A stretch of 61,218 bases of DNA, taken from positions 1-61,218 of the forward strand of contig CAMYUW010000014.1 in NCBI GenBank assembly GCA_947302275.1. Reading direction: 5' to 3'. Below, piece after piece: positions 1-8,186 of the stretch. Position 1 is the stretch's first letter; each line of letters begins with the position of its first letter. This stretch comes from an uncultured Prevotellaceae bacterium. Lineage in GTDB: Bacteria > Bacteroidota > Bacteroidia > Bacteroidales > Muribaculaceae. The notes below the pieces were generated by a model. The model saw nothing but the letters and a program-made list of their open reading frames with translations. It was not told where the DNA came from and did not search any database. Made by a program: the position numbers and the translations under genes.

Positions 1-796
1 CGCCGAACAGCACAAAGGCCTCAGGACTCGAGAAATTGGTGAAATCGGCCAAAGCTTCACCCAGAATCGTGCCCGTGTACTCAAAGATATCCTTTGCCAG
101 CTTGTCACCGGCAACGGCACAGTCATATACATCCTTGCTCGTGATAGCCTCGATGTCATACTCGCGCAACTTCGAAGGCTCGTCGCGCAGCTCCAGGAAC
201 TCCCTTGCAGTGCGGGCTACACCCGTTGCCGAGCAGTAGGCCTCCAGGCAACCCGTGCGGCCGCAACCGCACACGCGCCCGTTGGTACGCTTCACGATCA
301 CGTGACCCAGCTCACCGGCAAAGCCATCGTGGCCATATACCATCTGGCCGTTAACCACGATACCGCTGCCAACACCAGTACCCAGCGTGATCATGATGAA
401 ATCCTTCATGCCGCGAGCCACACCATAAGTCATCTCGCCGATGGCAGCAGCGTTGGCGTCGTTGGTGATTACACAAGGAATGCCGAATTTCTTCGTCACC
501 ATTTCGGCAAGGGGGATGGGCGTCGGCCAGGGCAGGTTGGGAGCCTGGTCAATCAAGCCTGTGTAGTAGTTGCCGTTGGGAGCACCAATGCCGATGCCGT
601 TGATCTTGTCCTCTACTTCGTTGTCTTTCATCAAGCGTGACAGCTCGGTGTGCAACTCGTCGATATAGTCATTGAAGTCACTGTGTTTAGCAGTCTTGAT
701 TGAACTGCTGGCAATCACATTGCCGCGAGCGTCCACAATGCCAAAGACGGTGTTAGTTCCGCCCATGTCGATACCGATTACATAAGGTTTTGCCAT
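1..796 (-). CDS. ROK-family sugar kinase (glucokinase-like), 3' end beyond the window
   Basis: Translating leftwards from the ATG at 796 gives a protein beginning MAKPYVIGIDMGGTNTVFG, the N-terminal phosphate-binding loop of ROK sugar kinases. Further on are the catalytic NDANAAAIGE segment, the glycine-rich TLGTGVGSGIV loop and the ROK zinc motif CGCGRTGCLE. About 265 residues are visible; ROK kinases are usually 300-320, so the C-terminus is cut by the window edge and no stop is seen. Family role: ATP-dependent phosphorylation of glucose or a related hexose in the cytoplasm. Exact substrate is not readable from sequence. There is no N-terminal helix-turn-helix, so it is an enzyme rather than a NagC-type repressor. 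A -7 element TATCTTTG lies at 855-862 (minus), giving a leader of about 55 nt. Confidence 0.9.
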   Translation of the reverse strand, partial: MAKPYVIGIDMGGTNTVFGIVDARGNVIASSSIKTAKHSDFNDYIDELHTELSRLMKDNEVEDKINGIGIGAPNGNYYTGLIDQAPNLPWPTPIPLAEMVTKKFGIPCVITNDANAAAIGEMTYGVARGMKDFIMITLGTGVGSGIVVNGQMVYGHDGFAGELGHVIVKRTNGRVCGCGRTGCLEAYCSATGVARTAREFLELRDEPSKLREYDIEAITSKDVYDCAVAGDKLAKDIFEYTGTILGEALADFTNFSSPEAFVLFG

Positions 797-1010
797 GATT
801 TTGGTTCTTTTTTATAGGTTACTAAAAAATGATGTATTACATATTTGTAGAAGGCAAAGATAATAAAAACTTTTCATTCCTTTGCCCGATATGTCATTTT
901 TTTAAGTGATACCGTGTCATTATGGATTTATTACAGATTGAGTACTAATTAAAAAGTAATTTTTGTGCTTTTGCAGTAACAGTTTATCAACTTTTAAAAA
1001 TCTTATCGCA
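797..1010. other. AT-rich intergenic region with divergent promoter signals
   Basis: It holds the promoter of the ROK kinase (TATCTTTG at 855-862 on the minus strand). On the plus strand is a weaker promoter-like run (ATTG at 937-940, then TAATTTTTG at 957-965) that would drive the short remnant ORF at 1011. Nothing else is recognisable. Confidence 0.4.
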
Positions 1011-1064
1011 ATGAAAAGTATCACTTCCCTTCTTTTAGTAATCAGAATTCCACATAATAATTAA
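1011..1064 (+). pseudogene. Possible 5' remnant of an exported-protein gene, cut by a MITE-like element
   Basis: An ATG at 1011 opens a reading frame MKSITSLLLVIRIPHNN, which begins like a Bacteroidetes signal peptide (MK, short polar stretch, Leu/Val/Ile core). The frame stops at a TAA at 1062-1064 that lies inside the left terminal repeat of the palindromic element at 1059-1248. The preceding sequence (TCTTATCGCA, A-rich) looks like a usual start context. Inference: the start of a secreted-protein gene was truncated, and the element inserted at or next to the break. The rest of the gene is not seen; a short open frame at 1249-1356 has no recognisable similarity. It could also be a chance ORF. 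Confidence 0.3.
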
Positions 1065-1248
1065 GAGGGTGTGTCATAATTCATTCGTTACATTTTATGT
1101 CGCGCTTCGCGCGAGAAATTAAGCAAAATTATTAATAAAATTAAATAAAATATTGTCTTGTTTAATTTTTATACAAATTTTTGTTTAATTTCTCGGCCGC
1201 AAGGCCGATTAAAGTTCCAGGCGCGAATTATGACACACCCTCTTAATT
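1059..1248. mobile_element. MITE-like palindromic element with perfect 24-bp terminal inverted repeats
   Basis: Positions 1059-1082 and 1225-1248 are exact reverse complements over 24 nt (outer end AATTAAGAGGGTGTGTCATA). Inside, a second pair of arms (CGAGAAATTAARCAAAA near 1112, and its complement near 1180) continues the symmetry. Each half carries its own GC hairpin, CGCGC-TTC-GCGCG and CGGCC-GCAA-GGCCG. The centre is AT-rich and non-coding. At 190 bp with long perfect ends and no ORF, it fits a non-autonomous MITE or large REP-like element. No clear target-site duplication is visible. A degraded relative lies 100 bp downstream. Confidence 0.6.
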
Positions 1249-1343
1249 CAATTTTCACCAGAACCTTACAAAATGTCCAATCAGTTGTTGAGCATGGCAG
1301 GCCGAAGGCTTGTGCGGCGTGGTGAAAAGCTAAAACATATTCA

Positions 1344-1432
1344 AGACGCGAGTTAAATTTTAATGATAATTATTGTTCAATTTCTCGGCCGCTAGGCCGA
1401 TCAAAGTTCCAGACGTGATTGTGCCACCTGTT
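1344..1432. repeat. Degenerate second copy of the palindromic element (right half)
   Basis: The stretch around TTTCTCGGCCGCTAGGCCGA and the following AAAGTTCCAGACG matches the right half of the element at 1059-1248 (TTTCTCGGCCGCAAGGCCGA, AAAGTTCCAGGCG) with a few substitutions. The terminal repeat is heavily degraded and no left half is recognisable. It ends about 13 bp past the stop codon of the LRR gene and may contribute to its 3' end. Confidence 0.5.
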
Positions 1433-1444
1433 GTTGCATGTTGG

Positions 1445-4402
1445 TTAACGGGCGCGCAGGCGGTTGTGACGCGCTTGGAGTTCTTCCCTGTCGATGGTCA
1501 ACTGGATGTTCTTGTCGATGGAAATGCTGCCCTCGTTGCCGGCATGGGCAGTCAGGTTGTAAGAGCCTGATAACAATCCGTCAATCAAGGTAGTTACATC
1601 GGCAATAGAAACGTTAAAGTCACCGTTTACATCACCTGCAGCGGGTGATTCCCCAGCGAGCAAGGCGTCAATCAGTGTCGTCACGTCTGCAATACTTACA
1701 ACGCCATCGCCATTCACGTCACCCAGCATCATTTCGCCGCCATAAGGAATCCATCCCATACCATCAGAATAGGCATATAGATCCCAATTCTTAGCCACTG
1801 CTTGATCAACCTGAACCGAAGTCATGTGGTTACCTTCTGCATCGTTCTCGTAGTCGAACACCACTGCATAGATCTGGCCTTTGTTATCCGCGGGTCGCTG
1901 TGGTAGGGCGTCCACAAATTGTCCCATCGGCTGCCCTTTGAGTCTGTTGTAATAGATAGCAATCTCTCTCAAACTGGGGCAATCCGTGATATTCAGGCTG
2001 GTCAACTGGCAATACATAGTCCGCACTCTTTCGAGGGCACTGCAACCCGAGACATCAAGGCCCGTTAACGGATTCGTATAGCAGTATAGGTCTTTGAGGC
2101 CAGTGAGGTTGGCAAGATCAAGGTTGGAAATCTGATTATCGTAGCAAGCGATCTGTTTAAGTTGGGTAAACCTGCCCAGTTCCAGACTGGTTAGGTAATT
2201 CTTTGCGCAATCCAGCGAAAGAAATTCGTCAGGGCAGTTACTCAAATCGAGTTCAGTCAACTTATTGTTACGGCACCACAGCATGAGCATCTCAGGATTT
2301 TGGCTCAAGTCCAGTTCCGTTAACTCATTGTTATAGCACCAGAGTATATACAGTGCAGGGCACTCTGTCACATCCAGGCTCGAGATGTGGTTATCATTAC
2401 AGATTACTTCCTCGAGGGCGTAACATGCAGTCAGATTGAGCGAGGTCAGATTGCATGAATCGCAATTCAGGGAGGTGAGCAACGGATTGCTATTCACCAT
2501 GAATACACTCAACAGATGCTTGCCAGACACATCGAGCGTAGTCAACTGGTTACCTCTACAAAGGAGCGTCTCCAGGTTGGTCATCCCGCTGACGGCGTTC
2601 AAGTCGGCAATCCGGCAATCCTCGCAATCCAGATACTTCATGGCAGTACAGTCGGCCAGGCCCGTTATTCTTTCCAGACGATTATTATAGAAGCATTTCA
2701 GGTCTTCCAATGCAGTGCAGCCCGTAACGTCAAGTTCGATTAAATTGCAGCGAGGGCAGTCGAGGCTGATCATTTGGTCGTTTCCCGAAGCATCCAGGTT
2801 AGTCAAATAGGACTTCTGAGATAGCTCCAGTGAGGTCAACTGGTTGTTTCCACAATAGATTTGCTCCAGATAGTCCATGCTATCGAGGACGCTTAGGTCA
2901 GTGAGCTTGCAACCATCGCAGTCCAGATACTTCAACGCTGTACAGTCACCCAGACCCGTGATGCTTGCCAGTTGTTGATTATAGAAACACCTCAAGTCTT
3001 CCAATGCGGTGCAGCCGGTAACATTAAGCGATTGCAAGTTACAGCGGGAGCAGAGCAGATTGGTCAATTGCACGTTACCTGTAACAACCAACGTCGTCAA
3101 AGAGTATTTCTGAGATAGCTCCAGCGAGGTCAAGTGGTTGCGACCACAATAGATTTCTTCCAGGTTGGCCAACTCACTGAGGGCACTCAGGTCTGAAATC
3201 CTACAATCCTCGCAATCCAGATACTTCAAGGCAGTACAGTCGGCAAGGCCCGTTATTCTTTCCAGACGATTATTATAGAAGCATTTCAGGTCTTCCAATG
3301 CCGTGCAGCCAGTAACATTAAGATCGATTAAGTAGCAGCGAGAGCAGACGAGGCTGATCAGTTGGTCGTTTCCCGAAGCATCAAGGTGAGTCAAATTGGT
3401 CTTTTGAGGTATATTCAGTGAGGTCAACTTGTTGTTTGCACAATAGATTTGCTCCAGATTGTCCATGCTGCCGAGGGCGCTCAGGTCAGAGAGCTTGCAA
3501 CCATCGCAGTCCAGGTACTTCAAGGCTGTACAATCGGCCAGGCCTGTAATGCTTGACAGTTGATTATTATAGAAACACCTCAGGTCTTCCAATGCCGTGC
3601 AGTCGGTAACATTAAGCGATTGCAAGTTATTGCGGGAGCAGAGGAGATAGGTCAATCGTGGGTTGCTTGACACATCCAACGTTGCCAAATTGGTCTTTTG
3701 AGATAGCTCCAGTGAGGTCAACAGGTTGCGTGCACAATAGATTTCCGCCAGGTTGGCCATCCCGCTGAGGGCACTCAGGTCGGAAATCTTACATTCCTCG
3801 CAGTCCAGATACATCAAGTTAGTGCAACTGGCCAGGCCCGTGATTGTGGACAGATTAATGTTATCATAACATTCAAGAGTGGTTAGGGAAGTACACCCCG
3901 ACACATTAAAGTTAGTCAAATTATTGTCTGAGCAATTGACAGCTACCAAAGATGCGTTATTATGAACCCATAACGTACGCAATTGACTGTGATGGGCAAC
4001 ATTTAGCGAGGAGGAGAGCTGGTTATTCTGGAGATACAACTCTTCAAGATCAGTATGGGCTGACACATTGATTGAGGTCAACTTGTTATAGCCCAAATTG
4101 AGATACTTCAACTTGGTGTTGGCGCTCAAATTAACAGAGGTGATTTTGTTGTTCCAGCAGTCAAGCTTTGTGAGTTGGGTGAAGTACTGGATACCCGTCA
4201 AGTCTTCAATGTTCTTGCTCTCCATCACTAACTCGGTACGGGAATTGAGCTGGGACGTGGTGATGGTTTGGTTCGGATATTCGCTATTCAAGTAGGCGCG
4301 GAAGTTCGCGTCAGGAAAATTGGTGCTATTGATTGCCACATCGGCCAGAGCGGCAAGTGACGTCGCTAGCATCGTCATCAAGATAAATACAATTCTTTTC
4401 AT
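1445..4402 (-). CDS. Large exported leucine-rich-repeat protein with C-terminal dockerin-like repeats
   Basis: 985 residues. A signal peptide (MKRIVFILMTMLATSLAALA) is followed by about 850 residues of LRRs of the pattern LxxLdCxxNxLtsLdls, unusually rich in cysteine (LDCEDC, LDCDGC, CSRCNL). The middle is built of five tandem 98-residue superunits. At about 890-945 there are two dockerin-like calcium loops, GDVNGDGVVSIADVTTLIDA and GDVNGDFNVSIADV. A 40-residue polar tail rich in Arg follows, which the other dockerin-tailed proteins of this window lack. Bacterial LRR arrays usually bind proteins or glycans, so a surface adhesin role is plausible but inferred. The gene is monocistronic with its own promoter at 4453-4483. 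Confidence 0.9.
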   Translation of the reverse strand: MKRIVFILMTMLATSLAALADVAINSTNFPDANFRAYLNSEYPNQTITTSQLNSRTELVMESKNIEDLTGIQYFTQLTKLDCWNNKITSVNLSANTKLKYLNLGYNKLTSINVSAHTDLEELYLQNNQLSSSLNVAHHSQLRTLWVHNNASLVAVNCSDNNLTNFNVSGCTSLTTLECYDNINLSTITGLASCTNLMYLDCEECKISDLSALSGMANLAEIYCARNLLTSLELSQKTNLATLDVSSNPRLTYLLCSRNNLQSLNVTDCTALEDLRCFYNNQLSSITGLADCTALKYLDCDGCKLSDLSALGSMDNLEQIYCANNKLTSLNIPQKTNLTHLDASGNDQLISLVCSRCYLIDLNVTGCTALEDLKCFYNNRLERITGLADCTALKYLDCEDCRISDLSALSELANLEEIYCGRNHLTSLELSQKYSLTTLVVTGNVQLTNLLCSRCNLQSLNVTGCTALEDLRCFYNQQLASITGLGDCTALKYLDCDGCKLTDLSVLDSMDYLEQIYCGNNQLTSLELSQKSYLTNLDASGNDQMISLDCPRCNLIELDVTGCTALEDLKCFYNNRLERITGLADCTAMKYLDCEDCRIADLNAVSGMTNLETLLCRGNQLTTLDVSGKHLLSVFMVNSNPLLTSLNCDSCNLTSLNLTACYALEEVICNDNHISSLDVTECPALYILWCYNNELTELDLSQNPEMLMLWCRNNKLTELDLSNCPDEFLSLDCAKNYLTSLELGRFTQLKQIACYDNQISNLDLANLTGLKDLYCYTNPLTGLDVSGCSALERVRTMYCQLTSLNITDCPSLREIAIYYNRLKGQPMGQFVDALPQRPADNKGQIYAVVFDYENDAEGNHMTSVQVDQAVAKNWDLYAYSDGMGWIPYGGEMMLGDVNGDGVVSIADVTTLIDALLAGESPAAGDVNGDFNVSIADVTTLIDGLLSGSYNLTAHAGNEGSISIDKNIQLTIDREELQARHNRLRAR
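2560..3880 (-). repeat. Tandem 294-bp repeats inside the LRR gene
   Basis: The 12-mer CCAGATACTTCA or a one- or two-base variant recurs at 2629, 2923, 3217, 3511 and 3805, an exact 294-nt spacing (98 codons). The sequence around 2629-2710 is almost identical to that around 3217-3298, 588 nt away. The array therefore looks like alternating A/B units that expanded by duplication. Each unit encodes several LRRs ending in CTALEDLKCFYNN or close variants. The outer limits given are approximate. Confidence 0.85.
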
Positions 4403-4452
4403 AATACACAGGATTTTATTGGTTAATATTCGAGTCTGATTTCAATTTACCG

Positions 4453-4483
4453 CAAAGTTAAGCAATAATCTGACAAATCCAAA
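4453..4483 (-). promoter_or_regulatory. Bacteroidetes -33/-7 promoter of the LRR gene
   Basis: On the minus strand, TTTG (4483-4480), 19 nt, then TAACTTTG (4460-4453). This matches the primary-sigma consensus of Bacteroidetes. Transcription would start about 45 nt upstream of the ATG at 4402. Confidence 0.65.
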
Positions 4484-4591
4484 CTTTTTTCAGTGAAAAT
4501 GCTTGAATCAGTTGTGCGCTAAGGGTGACACCTGCGATAGTTATTTTTTACTCTGTGCCATTTCACATTGACAACATGAGATTGAGGATTG

Positions 4592-4825
4592 TACCTTTGT
4601 GACGAGTGTGGAGATGATAGCTTTTAACATCTCGTTAACAATCCCGCCGCACCTGTTTTATTTTGTTGAAAAGGAGATAATAATTGAAAATCAATAGGTT
4701 ATAAATATTGGGGTCAAATGCCACCCATTGCTTTTCGACACTATGTTAGCTGGAGCATAGTTCTTGCTATCCATCACCCCAAAACGTGGTGGATAACAAA
4801 AAAGGTGGTACCACGACCACCTTTT
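4592..4825 (+). ncRNA. Candidate non-coding RNA: orphan promoter followed by three consecutive hairpins
   Basis: A plus-strand promoter-like pair, ATTG (4567-4570), 21 nt, TACCTTTG (4592-4599), faces a region with no plus-strand gene. Downstream come three hairpins in a row: ACTATG/CATAGT (4740-4761), TATCCATCAC/GTGGTGGATA (4768-4795) and AAAAGGTGG/CCACCTTTT (4800-4825). The last is a terminator that can work on both strands. Transcript length would be about 220 nt. A 27-codon ORF at 4614-4697 has no visible merit. Alternatively the hairpins are the 3' UTR of the TonB receptor gene on the minus strand. Confidence 0.3.
4800..4825 (-). terminator. Terminator of the TonB receptor gene (possibly bidirectional)
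   Basis: A 9-bp perfect stem, 4800-4808 with 4817-4825, and an 8-nt loop. On the minus strand it is followed by a run of six U. It lies 62 nt past the receptor stop codon. Confidence 0.7.
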
Positions 4826-4887
4826 ATAGTAGAATAAAAACTTAGCGCCTTAGTGTGAGATCAAGGGATGCGGATGTCAACCGAGTA

Positions 4888-7269
4888 CTAGAAGCTGGCA
4901 GAGAGGCGGACGTTGAGCTGACGGCGGGTCAGGTAGTTGGGAACGGCATATTGGATGTCGTTGACGTCAGTGACCCAGTAGTAGCTGCTCACGTTGGAGA
5001 TATCCATGAGGTTGAAACAGTCAAGTCCGAGCCAGATTTCTTTGAAATGGCTGAACAAGCCGCTCGTTGGGTGGTTGTCCTTGCCGACAAGTTCGTAACT
5101 CAATCCTACGTCCACACGTTTGTATGCGGGTTGCCGGACGTATGAGTCGGCGCGTGTCAGGTGGGGTGCCGTGGTGGGCAGACCGTCGCTGATGATACCC
5201 TTGAGGCTAAACTTCAGGCGTGGGATGTTGGGGAAATAGTCTGTGAAGAACAAGGCAATGCTATACCGTTGGTCGGTAGGGCGCGGCACTTTAATGCCAT
5301 TCAGGTCTTCCTGGGTCTTCATTAGTGAGAAGCTGATCCAGGAGTCTGTGCCCTCGACAAATTGACCGAAGAGCTTCATATCAAATCCGGCAATAAAGCC
5401 CTTGGAGGAGTTCACGCCGCTATAGACGAGTTTGAGGTTGTCAATCTCGTAGGGGATAAGGTTAGACAGATTCTTATAGTAGGCCTCGGCTGTGAATTTG
5501 AATGGCCGGTCCAGCGCTCGGAATGTATAATCACCGCCAAGAATAACCTGGATGCTACGCTGTGACTTGATGTCCTTGTTTAACAGGATATTGCGGTTGT
5601 TGAGCGAGTCCATCACCTGTTGGCGGTATTCTTTATAGAATGGCGCCTGATAATAGATGCCGCTGGCAAGGCGCAGCGATAAGTTTCCGTTGCGCTCAGG
5701 CACAAAGCCTAAGCTTACACGTGGCGACACGAGGGTCTCTCCGTTGAAGTTCCAGTGCGAGAGCCGCAATCCGGCATTGAACGACCAATAGCCCGCAGGG
5801 GTTGTGAAGCGCCAGGTGTCCATGAGCCAGCCCGCAATGCGGGTGGTGTTTAGGTCGTTGCTCGATGTCTCGGTGAAGATGACGTTGACCTGGTTGGGGA
5901 TGTGGGGTAGGGAATAGCCCGCACTGTCGCGCCATTGCCACTGGCGGGAACGATCGTAGATGTCTTCCTTGCGCATCGAGAAACCATAAGAGATGCTATT
6001 GTGGTTGATGCCGATATTTCCCCGCAGGGTCAAATCCATCACATTCATCTTCAGGCGGGTGCGCTCGTGCTCATGGTATTTGCCGACGCCCAGCTCTTGC
6101 CCGGCCTGGTCGAGCCAGTACTCGCCATGGATGTCATAGGCCACCAACTCGTCGGTGCGATAACCCGAAGCCTGTAAGGTGAGATCGGTGCCCTTGTTAT
6201 TGAATGAGTAGGTGATGGATCCGGCGCCAAAGTAGGTCTGGAACTTGTCCTTCTCGTAGCCGTCGAAATATACTGTGAATGACTTGACATCTTCACTGGT
6301 ACCGAAACTGGTTTCGCGGTTTACGGGTGTGAAGCGATAGTCGTTGATGCTCACGTTGCCCAGCAGGGCAATGCGCAACTTTTCTATGGGTTTGAACACA
6401 AGGCTTGTCTGGTAGTCGAAGTATTGCGGGTCGTACTCGCCCTTGCTCTCCAGAGAGCCCATCAATGAGGAATTGCGTTTATAACGCACGCCATGCATCT
6501 GCGAGTAGTGGCGCGTGCTGTGCCCAAGCATTAGGCTACCGCCTTGCAGACTGGCTGCAAAAGCGCCTTCAAAGGCTTCAGGTTCGCGATAAGTGATATC
6601 GAGCACCGATGACATGCGGTCTCCGTAGGCAGCACTGAAACCGCCTGTCGAGAAGTCCACCTTGCGCACCATATCGGGGTTGATGATACTCATACCCTCC
6701 TGCTGACCGGAACTGATCAGTTGTGGGCGATAGACCTCGATGCCGTTAATATAAACGCTGTTCTCGTCATAGGAGCCACCGCGCACCATGTACTGGGAGC
6801 TCATCTCGTTTTTAGAACTTACGCCGGCCATGGTTGTCAGCACAGCCTCCACACTGCCGCCCGAGGCATCAGGTGTGCGGCGCAGCATGTCCACGTCGAT
6901 ACCTTGCATGCTGTTGGTCTGCTTCTTGTACTCGGTGATTTCTACCTCACCCAGCTCCAGGGTTTTCTCATACAGCTTAGGGTTGATGGTGACTGTGCCC
7001 TCGGGCTTAATGAGCTGGCGTGTCACCGTCGAGTAGCCGAGGCAGGTAAATTCCACCATCAGGGTATCGGCCTTGGGAACCGTCATCTCATACTGGCCCT
7101 TGGTATCGGTGTTTGTGCCCACGGCTGTGCCCAGCAGGCGCACTGTGGCAAATTCGATCGGTTCACCGGCGGAATCCACCACCTTGCCCGTGATTTTGAC
7201 TTGTGAAAAAGCAATGGTGGCGCACATCAAGCACGCCAACAGTGACAATATGCGGGATTGAAAATTCAT
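4888..7269 (-). CDS. TonB-dependent outer-membrane receptor with N-terminal carboxypeptidase-regulatory-like domain
   Basis: 793 residues with signal peptide (MNFQSRILSLLACLMCATIAFS). Residues 23-110 form a CarboxypepD_reg-like domain (KITGKVVDSAGEPIEFATVR). The plug follows with MQGIDVDMLRRTPDASGGS and YMVRGGSYDENSVYINGIEV, then a long beta-barrel ending in an aromatic residue (VRLSASF), as needed for BAM recognition. Role: energy-dependent import of a nutrient across the outer membrane. The ligand cannot be read. At about 800 residues and with no SusD partner nearby, it is closer to siderophore or vitamin-type receptors than to SusC. It lies 74 nt after the DUF4292 gene on the same strand, so it may share that transcript. 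Confidence 0.9.
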   Translation of the reverse strand: MNFQSRILSLLACLMCATIAFSQVKITGKVVDSAGEPIEFATVRLLGTAVGTNTDTKGQYEMTVPKADTLMVEFTCLGYSTVTRQLIKPEGTVTINPKLYEKTLELGEVEITEYKKQTNSMQGIDVDMLRRTPDASGGSVEAVLTTMAGVSSKNEMSSQYMVRGGSYDENSVYINGIEVYRPQLISSGQQEGMSIINPDMVRKVDFSTGGFSAAYGDRMSSVLDITYREPEAFEGAFAASLQGGSLMLGHSTRHYSQMHGVRYKRNSSLMGSLESKGEYDPQYFDYQTSLVFKPIEKLRIALLGNVSINDYRFTPVNRETSFGTSEDVKSFTVYFDGYEKDKFQTYFGAGSITYSFNNKGTDLTLQASGYRTDELVAYDIHGEYWLDQAGQELGVGKYHEHERTRLKMNVMDLTLRGNIGINHNSISYGFSMRKEDIYDRSRQWQWRDSAGYSLPHIPNQVNVIFTETSSNDLNTTRIAGWLMDTWRFTTPAGYWSFNAGLRLSHWNFNGETLVSPRVSLGFVPERNGNLSLRLASGIYYQAPFYKEYRQQVMDSLNNRNILLNKDIKSQRSIQVILGGDYTFRALDRPFKFTAEAYYKNLSNLIPYEIDNLKLVYSGVNSSKGFIAGFDMKLFGQFVEGTDSWISFSLMKTQEDLNGIKVPRPTDQRYSIALFFTDYFPNIPRLKFSLKGIISDGLPTTAPHLTRADSYVRQPAYKRVDVGLSYELVGKDNHPTSGLFSHFKEIWLGLDCFNLMDISNVSSYYWVTDVNDIQYAVPNYLTRRQLNVRLSASF

Positions 7270-7343
7270 GGACTCTTTTTGTTATGTCATGTAATAACAT
7301 AACGCAGAAGTGGGCAATTTATTATTGCGGCAAGCCGGATAGG

Positions 7344-8186
7344 TCAGTTGGAGAATATCGAGAACAGGTCTCGGGCGCTCATGCGCTTGTAGTTGTTGGG
7401 AATGTTCTTGTCGATCTTGGCCTTGCCGTTCCATTCGATGTCCTTATAGGAAAGGGAGAATGACATGTTCCTTTTCTCTATCGTGGCATTGGCATTGATG
7501 GCGTGGGCGATGTTGCCTGATGTGGTGCTGCGAACATCGCTGTATTTCACCTGATAGTCGGAGGACGTGTTGCCCGACTTGACGATGTCAAGTGAAGTGA
7601 TGTGGCTCTTCTTGTCGAATGTGAAGGCATAGCCATAGCCCTTGTAATTCTCATTTGGCGTCAAGGTGATGGTATTGCCCTCCCGTGTAGTGCTGATGCT
7701 GCTCTTGAGACTCTCGTTAAGGGTTCCCTTGCCGATGATAAATGGACGGCCAAGAAACATGTCCTGGACTTCGCTCACGGTGACGGGGATGCCAGAGGTG
7801 AGGATGGAGACCTTCTCGGCGATGTAGCGTTTATGCACCTTGTCCACGGCGTAGAGGCTGTCGGCTGTGATGATGAGTTTGCCCACCTCGATGCCCAGTA
7901 CGGGACGCAGTGAGATGTAGATGGCCTGATTATGAACCATGCGCATCTGTATTGCCGATGAGAAACTGCTGCTGGCATTCAGGGTAATGTTTCCACTGGT
8001 CTGCATCGTTTGCCAATCACCCAATGTGGCGACAACGGCATCGCAGAGTTCGGTGTCAGTCATCGTGGTCGTGGTTGTGGTCTGTCCAGTGGGAGTAGTG
8101 GCATTGGCCTTCTTGATGGTTCCACATGAACTCGATATTGCCGCTAGGGCGATCAGGAGAGAGAAAATAATGATGTTATTCTTCAT
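7344..8186 (-). CDS. DUF4292-family lipoprotein
   Basis: 280 residues. The N-terminus MKNNIIIFSLLIALAAISSSC is a lipoprotein signal with Cys21 as the lipidation site, followed by a Thr-rich linker. The body (TSGNITLNASSSFSSAIQMR, RPVLGIEVGKLIITADSLY) fits the DUF4292 family, a beta-rich, LolB-like fold in Bacteroidetes envelope lipoproteins; this assignment is from memory of the family. Its start overlaps the end of the TPR gene by 11 bp, so the two are translationally coupled. The dut-TPR-DUF4292 order is a familiar Bacteroidales arrangement. Role inferred: outer-membrane biogenesis or lipoprotein handling. Confidence 0.8.
   Translation of the reverse strand: MKNNIIIFSLLIALAAISSSCGTIKKANATTPTGQTTTTTTMTDTELCDAVVATLGDWQTMQTSGNITLNASSSFSSAIQMRMVHNQAIYISLRPVLGIEVGKLIITADSLYAVDKVHKRYIAEKVSILTSGIPVTVSEVQDMFLGRPFIIGKGTLNESLKSSISTTREGNTITLTPNENYKGYGYAFTFDKKSHITSLDIVKSGNTSSDYQVKYSDVRSTTSGNIAHAINANATIEKRNMSFSLSYKDIEWNGKAKIDKNIPNNYKRMSARDLFSIFSN

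Noticed and set aside
302..640. Open frame of 112 codons on the plus strand
   Set aside because: It is antisense to the ROK kinase, whose frame carries clear family motifs.
2560..3880. CRISPR array
   Set aside because: The regular 294-nt repeats are in-frame coding LRR units, without spacers of unique sequence.
4888..7269. SusC of a polysaccharide utilisation locus
   Set aside because: About 200 residues shorter than SusC, no SusD gene next to it, and neighbours are housekeeping genes.
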